From the NCBI GenBank assembly GCA_905479855.1, contig CAJQOF010000076.1:1-5197 (forward strand): a stretch of 5,197 nt of DNA. Reading direction: 5' to 3'. Position numbers and translations under genes: made by a program. Below the pieces are notes generated by a model. The model was given only the letters and a program-made list of their open reading frames with translations, ran no database searches and was not told where the DNA came from. Below are positions 1 through 3,864 of the stretch, one piece after another; the first letter of the stretch is position 1, and each line of letters opens with the position of its first letter. The DNA comes from an uncultured Cytophagales bacterium (GTDB lineage: Bacteria > Bacteroidota > Bacteroidia > Cytophagales > Amoebophilaceae).

Positions 1-1
1 T

Positions 2-37
2 GGGGGGGGGGGGTAATCTTAGATTACCCCCCCCCCC
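2..37. repeat. Poly-G/poly-C perfect inverted repeat (hairpin)
   Basis: Twelve G residues (2-13) are followed by TAATC, a three-base centre TTA (19-21), GATTA, and eleven C residues (27-37). Positions 3-18 pair perfectly with 22-37, giving a 16-bp stem of which 11 pairs are G:C. Its role is unknown. It could act as a strong hairpin or terminator-like structure, form alternative DNA, or be a palindromic assembly artefact at a contig edge. Homopolymer lengths of this kind are often wrong in raw assemblies. Confidence 0.85.
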
Positions 38-40
38 TGA

Positions 41-101
41 CATTGCCTCCATTAATCCCCCCTCCCGCATTGCCTCCATTAACCCCTCCCCCCTCCCCCC
101 C
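41..101. repeat. 27-bp direct repeat in a C-rich block
   Basis: The 15-mer CATTGCCTCCATTAA occurs at 41-55 and again at 68-82, a period of 27 bp. Each copy is followed by C-runs broken by single T residues (56-66 and 83-101). On the minus strand this is a succession of G-runs of 4 to 7 bases, so G-quadruplex formation is possible. No coding sense is apparent. Confidence 0.8.
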
Positions 102-291
102 GATTAAAGCAAGGATATTAAACCATATACAAGCGCCTACAGGCGGCACGACCTTTTCGCGGCTCAGCAAGAAATAAATCATTAAAATATGAATTTTTCA
201 CTCAGAAATTCGTGTCTGATGAATTTTGTGGTTTTCAGCGTTAAAGGTTGATTTTTCATACAGCTGGTGAAATGAAAACGGTTTCTTCGTC

Positions 292-2691
292 CTACCCTGC
301 CGCAATTTCCTGTTCTAGTGCTGCTTGCTTATGGGCTTGGGCGGTACGTTCCTCTGCCGCTTGCGCTTGTTCTGTCGCTAATTGTTGTTGCAATGCTTCT
401 TGCCTGTCTGCTTGGGCGCTGCGCTCCTCTTCTGCCCGCTTTTTCTGGCGGTCCAGTTGTTGTTGTACCGCTTCTTGTTCACTTTCTTGGGCAAGGAGTT
501 GCTGCTGCAGTTCTGCTTGTTCCCGGGCTTGGGTCACCAGTTGTTGTTGTAGTTCGGCTTTTTCCCGCATGTGTTCGGCCAATTCTTGCTGCCGTGCTGC
601 TTGCTCCTCGGCGCGCTCCACATCTTCTGGTAGATTTTGCGGCCCATGCAGTTGCCTCTTCAATTGCGCTTGCTCGCGCGCTAGGGCCACGAGCTGTTGT
701 TGCTGCTCCGCTTGCATGCGAGTCTGCTCGGCAAATTGTTCTTTCAGGGCCTCTTTCCTGCGTCTGGCCTCGTCTTCTGCGCTGCGCTTGGCTTCTACTT
801 CTTCCGCTTGTTGTAGGCGGGTATGCATACGTACCAGCTCCTGTTGCTGTTCCTCAAATCTTGTTTGTAATGCCGCATATGCAGGGGGCAAGGTTGTCTG
901 CGCTTCTTTGCCTTCTTCCTCAGCAGACTGCGCCCCATCTTCTGGGTGGGATGTTTTTGGGTGCTGTTTGTCATGCTCCTCTTCCGCGCCATTATACTTT
1001 CCTTCTTCGCAGGAATTGTGGCCGACTAACCGAGGGGGACCTGCTGTTCCATATAGTTTGCCTCCTTCGCTGCATACGAGCTCTGGGCCACCATACTTCA
1101 TCAACAGTTGCATTACTTCCCTATTTCCATGGATCGCCGCCCAACCAAACAGGCTATCACCTTGGTAGATCGTGGTCATTGAAGCGTTGTAGGAGATGAG
1201 GAGCTCGCCAATGTCAAGGTGGTTATGCATCAAGGCCTCAAACAAGGGAGTACGGCCACTGTTCTCTGCGGCATCGAGGGCACTGTTGCTCGATGGGGCA
1301 CTGAGCAGCAAGTCAACAATGGGATGGCTGCCATGCATAACGGCTTTTAGCAAAGGGGTGGTGCCATCGCTACTGCGTACGCCCACTTGTGCATGATTTT
1401 CAAGCAAGAATTGCACTAAGGACGCTTGGCCATGTTCCGCGGCTAAATGGAGGGGAGTGTGCCCATCGTTGTTTTGGATGTCCACGGCCGCTTTTAGCGA
1501 AAGTAGGTGTGCTGCCATATTCCTTGTGCCTGCCAGTATGGCTTGGTGCAGGGGGGTATTGCCTTGGCTCTCCTGGGCATTGGGGTCGGCGTTGTGGGCG
1601 ACTAACAGTGAGATGAGTGGTCCGTGGTTGCCTGGAAAGATGGCATCATGGAGGGGTGTTCTGCCATCCTTGTCCTGTAGTGTTACATCGGCTTGTAGTG
1701 TTATCAGTGCTTTCCCCATGCCCCATTTTTTGGGGTCTACTGGCTTGCCCTCTCCAGTCAGTCGGCTGTTTCTTTTAAAGACTCTGTGTAATGGCGTTGT
1801 GCCACCAGTCCCCCTAGGGTGCAACACAGCAGCCCGGGCAGCCTCGTCGCTGAGTTCATTGATGTCTATTTGGGTTTCTATCTGCGCTTCTAAGGAAATC
1901 CTATAGATTTCATACCTTTCATAGACTAAGGGCGGGTGGGCTATCGTATTACTTGCTACGGCTACTTGTTGGTAAGCTGGAGGAGCTACCCCTTCATTTT
2001 CCATGGAGGATTTCTTTTGCTCAACACCATCGCTTTTCTGGACGATGACACAGGTCTCCTCTAGCAGTTGCTCTTCTTCCTTTTCATTCCCGCCACCTGC
2101 TCCGCCTTCTTGCATCCCGCCAGGCAACATTCCTGCCCTGTGCACAATTTGGGCATGCCCCCGCTGCGTTGCTACATGGCCCTGCTGCTTCAACCTTGCT
2201 GCCTGCATGGCGGTAATGGGCTCTTTGGTGCCGTGGGCGTTGAGGTGGTAGAAACCTGTAGTTCCCGCACTACGGACAGCGGTGTTTTTTGATGATTCGC
2301 GTAGCGAATCATCCCCTGCTTTGTCATCCCGAGCCCCGCGAGTTATCTCACATAAGGCACCCTCAGTAGCATGGTGCGTAGTTTGAGAACTACGGACAGC
2401 AGTTTCGTCTAGGATCCCTCGAGGTCCCTCGCAGCCCCTCGCCAAGGCTCGGGACATGGCTCGGAATAAACCTCGGGATGACAAACCTGTTTTAGGGGCG
2501 ACTTCCGTCGCCCCGTCATCCAGCACCCTCAACGTACCACCACCGCAGCTCTGCAACAGCATACTAAAGAGAAGCAGGGTGGCGATAAAGCGATTTCCTT
2601 GCTTATGGTCGTAAGAATAGCGTGTTGTTTTCTTTTTACTTGTTAGGATTTGGTTGCTCATAGTGATGGGGTTAGATGAATGGTATTTCAT
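292..2691 (-). CDS. Predicted lipoprotein with ankyrin repeats and C-terminal coiled coil
   Basis: This 799-residue protein probably mediates protein-protein contacts at the cell surface or in a host cell; its partner is unknown. Residues 35-48 are a hydrophobic signal segment ending LLQS before Cys49, a lipobox-like site for lipid attachment. Residues 58-146 are a low-complexity linker encoded by palindrome-rich DNA. Residues 297-540 hold about six or seven ankyrin units; the clearest are at 341-374 (DGRTPLHDA), 375-408 (GNTPLHQA), 408-441 (DGHTPLHLAAEHG), 441-476 and 477-509. An acidic linker (541-600) leads to a Gln/Glu-rich coiled coil (605-799). PPAY occurs at 237-240 and 602-605. Met11 (2661) is an equally reasonable start and gives a shorter n-region; neither start has a clear Shine-Dalgarno. 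The gene ends with TAG. It lies 93 bp behind the Rpn-type gene on the same strand. Ankyrin lipoproteins of this style are common in Amoebophilaceae, and a host-effector role is inferred. Confidence 0.85.
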   Translation of the reverse strand: MKYHSSNPITMSNQILTSKKKTTRYSYDHKQGNRFIATLLLFSMLLQSCGGGTLRVLDDGATEVAPKTGLSSRGLFRAMSRALARGCEGPRGILDETAVRSSQTTHHATEGALCEITRGARDDKAGDDSLRESSKNTAVRSAGTTGFYHLNAHGTKEPITAMQAARLKQQGHVATQRGHAQIVHRAGMLPGGMQEGGAGGGNEKEEEQLLEETCVIVQKSDGVEQKKSSMENEGVAPPAYQQVAVASNTIAHPPLVYERYEIYRISLEAQIETQIDINELSDEAARAAVLHPRGTGGTTPLHRVFKRNSRLTGEGKPVDPKKWGMGKALITLQADVTLQDKDGRTPLHDAIFPGNHGPLISLLVAHNADPNAQESQGNTPLHQAILAGTRNMAAHLLSLKAAVDIQNNDGHTPLHLAAEHGQASLVQFLLENHAQVGVRSSDGTTPLLKAVMHGSHPIVDLLLSAPSSNSALDAAENSGRTPLFEALMHNHLDIGELLISYNASMTTIYQGDSLFGWAAIHGNREVMQLLMKYGGPELVCSEGGKLYGTAGPPRLVGHNSCEEGKYNGAEEEHDKQHPKTSHPEDGAQSAEEEGKEAQTTLPPAYAALQTRFEEQQQELVRMHTRLQQAEEVEAKRSAEDEARRRKEALKEQFAEQTRMQAEQQQQLVALAREQAQLKRQLHGPQNLPEDVERAEEQAARQQELAEHMREKAELQQQLVTQAREQAELQQQLLAQESEQEAVQQQLDRQKKRAEEERSAQADRQEALQQQLATEQAQAAEERTAQAHKQAALEQEIAAG
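295..879 (-). other. Gln/Glu-rich coiled coil with internal repeats (residues 605-799)
   Basis: Heptad-like spacing of Leu and Ala in a Q/E/A/R-rich chain predicts a long coiled coil. Three 14-residue units follow one another at 709-722, 723-736 and 737-750 (REKAELQQQLVTQA, REQAELQQQLLAQE, SEQEAVQQQLDRQK), a 42-bp period at 442-567. A second pair begins EERSAQADRQEALQQQ at 755 and EERTAQAHKQAALEQE at 780, a 25-residue (75-bp) period. The CAA/CAG-rich codons give repeated TTGTTGTTG on the plus strand. Confidence 0.85.
1072..1803 (-). other. Ankyrin-repeat domain (residues 297-540)
   Basis: The G-x-TPLH-x-A ... L-x-x-LL signature recurs at about 33-residue spacing. TPLH is intact at 298, 345, 379 and 412, and degenerates to TPLL, TPLF and SLFGWA in the later units. 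The first unit (297-340) is stretched by an insert around EGKPVDPKKWG. The fold is a protein-binding solenoid with no catalytic activity of its own. Confidence 0.9.
2256..2275. repeat. Hairpin, first ACTACGGACAGC copy
   Basis: CTGTAGT (2256-2262) pairs with ACTACGG (2269-2275) around the loop TCCCGC, with one G-T wobble. The right arm begins the 12-mer ACTACGGACAGC (2269-2280), which recurs at 2389-2400 in a second hairpin exactly 120 bp away. Confidence 0.65.
2291..2313. repeat. Perfect 10-bp palindrome with 3-base loop
   Basis: GATGATTCGC (2291-2300) and GCGAATCATC (2304-2313) are exact reverse complements around GTA. The palindrome lies in the linker-coding part of the ankyrin gene (DDSLRESS) just outside the left end of the 166-bp element. 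A T-run (2285-2290) adjoins it on the plus-strand left side, but no gene here would use it as a terminator. Confidence 0.85.
2377..2394. repeat. Hairpin, second ACTACGGACAGC copy
   Basis: CGTAGTT (2377-2383) and AACTACG (2388-2394) pair perfectly around TGAG. The right arm overlaps ACTACGGACAGC (2389-2400), an exact copy of 2269-2280. In the protein the two copies give TAVRSSQTT (97-105) and TAVRSAGTT (137-145). Confidence 0.8.
2414..2479. repeat. Nested imperfect palindrome rich in CTCG/CGAG
   Basis: An outer pair ATCCCTCGAGG (2414-2424) with CCTCGGGAT (2471-2479), imperfect by two bases, encloses GTCCC/GGGAC and AGCC/GGCT arms centred near 2441. Repeated GCTCGG motifs fill the right half. 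As RNA this would fold into a long bulged stem. Confidence 0.6.
2495..2514. repeat. Perfect 8-bp GC-rich hairpin
   Basis: GGGGCGAC (2495-2502) and GTCGCCCC (2507-2514) pair exactly around TTCC. It encodes DDGATEVAP shortly after the lipobox Cys. It lacks a following T-run on either strand, so it is not called as a terminator. Confidence 0.8.
2545..2661 (-). other. Lipoprotein signal peptide region of the ankyrin protein
   Basis: From Met11 (codon at 2661) the chain has a basic n-region (KKK, R, K, R), a hydrophobic core FIATLLLFSMLL, and Q-S-C, with Cys49 encoded at 2545-2547 and followed by three Gly. Gln at -2 is not canonical for the lipobox, but Ser at -1 and Leu at -3 fit signal peptidase II cleavage. 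The mature protein would be lipid-anchored. Whether it stays in the envelope or is exported cannot be told from the sequence. Confidence 0.7.
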
Positions 2692-2784
2692 ATGGACTTA
2701 CACTGCAAAAATCGATGCATAAGTAATGAAAATAATAGAATTATCCTAATTGCTTATAAAAAAGGCCTCACGACGCTCTTTCAG
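2692..2784. other. Intergenic region between the Rpn-type and ankyrin genes
   Basis: This AT-rich 93-bp spacer follows the TAA stop of the Rpn-type gene. A minus-strand run of six T residues (2759-2764) sits just past GGCC, but the hairpin that should precede it is poor, so no terminator is called. GATTTTTG on the minus strand (2706-2713) differs from the Bacteroidota -7 consensus TANNTTTG at one base and lies 14 bases before the first Met codon. No -33 TTG is seen at the expected distance. The ankyrin gene may have its own promoter here or be read through from the upstream gene. Confidence 0.4.
2706..2713 (-). promoter_or_regulatory. Weak candidate -7 box for the ankyrin gene
   Basis: GATTTTTG matches TANNTTTG except for the first base. 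It would place transcription initiation close to 2699, only a few bases before Met1 (2691) and about 40 before Met11 (2661), which would favour Met11 as the start. There is no supporting -33 element. Confidence 0.2.
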
Positions 2785-3744
2785 TTATTCATTACCGAGG
2801 ATTTTTTCTACCTCGGCAACGGCAACGGCAATCTTGGCAATAGTTGCTATTCTTTCTTTAGGTAGGCCATCCTCATGCATTCCTAGAATCATTATACGCC
2901 TCTCTTCTGCTTTTCCTTCTGCTTTTCCTTCTGCTTTTCCTTCTGCTTTGCCTTCTGCCTTGCCATCATTAAACTTGCACGCATCTGCAGCCTGGTTATC
3001 CAGGTTAACCTTTTGGATATCCTCATAAATACGGAACTCTTCCTCAGTCCAGTTGTACTTATTCAGTTCATCATAGGCTCTCCCAATAATAGGGTCATTG
3101 GCCACCAGCAAATTAAGTTGCTCTGGCGTAGTGGACTCCGCGCGCTTCAGAAAATAGCACCACTTATCCACGATGGAGGTACACTCACTGATATCTTTTT
3201 TAAACCTAGGCAGTTCCACAAAGGCGTAGCGGAAAGTTTTTAGGTCATGTTCATTGGTTTTTTCATCACGGGTGGAATGTAAGCTAATGAGGTCCTTTTT
3301 ATCGGGGAATTCAATATAGTTAAGCACAGCAATGAAAACCACCGGTATTAGCAGTTGATAAGTTTCATCATGAGATAACTTATCACCCTTTTCCTTTTCC
3401 GCTTTTTCAATCTGTTCTTCGGTGAGCTGGTTGCCGTATGCCCTCACGGCATAAAATTCCGCTCTTTTTAGGTAGCTCTTTTGCTTATTTACCTGCATCT
3501 CTATTATCAGTTTCTTTCCGTCGCTGGTCTCGCAAGATACGTCTACGATAGACCGCCTTATGGCTGCTATTTTGGGGTCTTGCTGGAGTGGTAATAGTTC
3601 GACATGCACGATCTTTTCCTTGCCTTTATAGTCAAGAATATCATTGATGAAGTGGATAAGGATGTCCTTATTTCGCTCTTCGCCAAAGACACGCTTAAAG
3701 GCCTTATCATTACGGGGGTTGAGAAATTTTCTTATGAGTGGCAT
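2785..3744 (-). CDS. Rpn/PDDEXK_2-family nuclease (putative transposase)
   Basis: This 319-residue protein belongs to the Rpn-like recombination-promoting nuclease family, often annotated 'PD-(D/E)XK nuclease family transposase'. The family is related to E. coli RpnA-E, DNA endonucleases that promote RecA-independent recombination. The N-terminus has the family signature F-L-N-P-x-N-D-K-A-F-K-x-V-F-G (7-21). The catalytic core is visible as Asp68 (IVDVSC) and Glu82-x-Gln84 (IIEMQV), followed by the conserved K-R-A-E-F-Y-A-V-R-A-Y (93-103). Residues 261-280 are five GKAE repeats, and the C-terminus has the usual helical tail (GMHEDGLPKERIATIAK). The length is normal for the family and the key residues are intact, so it may be active. 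It starts at the only sensible Met, just before the conserved signature, and is divergent from gltX. No inverted repeats bounding it as a transposon are seen. Confidence 0.9.
   Translation of the reverse strand: MPLIRKFLNPRNDKAFKRVFGEERNKDILIHFINDILDYKGKEKIVHVELLPLQQDPKIAAIRRSIVDVSCETSDGKKLIIEMQVNKQKSYLKRAEFYAVRAYGNQLTEEQIEKAEKEKGDKLSHDETYQLLIPVVFIAVLNYIEFPDKKDLISLHSTRDEKTNEHDLKTFRYAFVELPRFKKDISECTSIVDKWCYFLKRAESTTPEQLNLLVANDPIIGRAYDELNKYNWTEEEFRIYEDIQKVNLDNQAADACKFNDGKAEGKAEGKAEGKAEGKAEERRIMILGMHEDGLPKERIATIAKIAVAVAEVEKILGNE
2905..2964. repeat. Five tandem 12-bp repeats encoding GKAE
   Basis: Plus-strand units TTCTGCTTTTCC at 2905, 2917 and 2929 are identical; those at 2941 (TTCTGCTTTGCC) and 2953 (TTCTGCCTTGCC) differ by one and two bases. 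On the minus strand each encodes Gly-Lys-Ala-Glu. Copy number can change in steps of four residues without a frameshift. Similar GKAE/AEG runs are common in this nuclease family. Confidence 0.95.
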
Positions 3745-3864
3745 AGTAGGCTATCTTTTTGTTGCGCTTTCTGCCGCGAAGTTAATCATTTTATTCCCAA
3801 ATTCGCTTCGCCATCCGCATCCCACTCCGCCCACCTTGTGTACCTTTGCGCAAAACCCAACACC
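3745..3864. other. Divergent intergenic region between rpn-type gene and gltX
   Basis: This 120-bp region must carry both outward promoters. The gltX side has an exact Bacteroidota -7 box (listed separately). On the minus strand TAACTTCG (3777-3784) is one mismatch from TANNTTTG, and TTTG at 3798-3801 lies upstream, but the spacing of 13 is too short to be convincing. A 6-bp inverted repeat GCGAAG/CTTCGC (3776-3781 and 3806-3811) could be an operator or chance. Confidence 0.4.
3841..3848 (+). promoter_or_regulatory. Bacteroidota-type -7 promoter box for gltX
   Basis: TACCTTTG matches the Bacteroidota sigma-A -7 consensus TANNTTTG exactly and lies 16 bases before the gltX ATG. A start about 7 bases downstream would leave a leader of roughly 10 bases (AAACCCAACACC-like), A-rich and lacking a Shine-Dalgarno, as is usual in this phylum. 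No good TTG is seen at -33. Confidence 0.45.

Larger units (their letters stand above)
1..291. other. Non-coding region downstream of the ankyrin lipoprotein gene
   Basis: I see no convincing gene, tRNA or other structured RNA here. The left 101 bases are homopolymer-rich (G12/C11 hairpin, then C-rich repeats; listed separately). Bases 102-291 are ordinary AT-rich spacer containing only weak inverted repeats, such as CGCC/GGCG at 134-145 and GAATTT/AAATTC at 191-211. Neither is followed by a clear T-run in the direction of the ankyrin gene, so no good terminator can be called. The window starts directly in the homopolymer, so it may lie near a contig end or a hard-to-sequence junction. Confidence 0.6.
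2320..2485. repeat. MITE/REP-like palindromic element inside the ankyrin gene
   Basis: TTTGTCATCCCGAG at 2320-2333 is the exact reverse complement of CTCGGGATGACAAA at 2472-2485, giving 14-bp terminal inverted repeats around 138 bp. CCTG lies next to both ends (2315-2318 and 2486-2489), a weak candidate target duplication. The interior has further nested symmetry: GTCCC/GGGAC at 2424-2428 and 2451-2455 enclosing AGCC/GGCT at 2433-2436 and 2446-2449. It also holds many CTCG/CGAG units. The element is read through in frame as roughly residues 69-124 of the lipoprotein. The inverted repeats are directly visible; calling it a mobile or REP-like element is inference. Confidence 0.65.

Noticed and set aside
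134..211. Terminator or small RNA downstream of the ankyrin gene
   Set aside because: The inverted repeats are only 4-6 bp and lack a suitable T-run, so chance is a sufficient explanation.
248..1199. Two long plus-strand open frames (306 and 293 codons) opposite the ankyrin gene's 3' half
   Set aside because: They are antisense to the Q/E/A-rich coiled coil, whose codons rarely give stops on the opposite strand. The translations are Cys/Ser- and Leu/Val-rich low complexity with no domain.
1196..2292. Several plus-strand open frames of 66-149 codons across the ankyrin and linker region
   Set aside because: Shadows of the minus-strand gene; no recognisable protein, no promoter or start context.
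2495..2514. Rho-independent terminator
   Set aside because: The stem is strong but no T-run follows on either strand and it lies inside an open coding frame.
2905..2964. Possible CRISPR-like array
   Set aside because: The 12-bp units are contiguous without spacers and encode GKAE in frame within the nuclease.
2785..3744. Complete insertion sequence around the Rpn-type gene
   Set aside because: No terminal inverted repeats or target duplication could be found flanking it; 'transposase' is a family label only.
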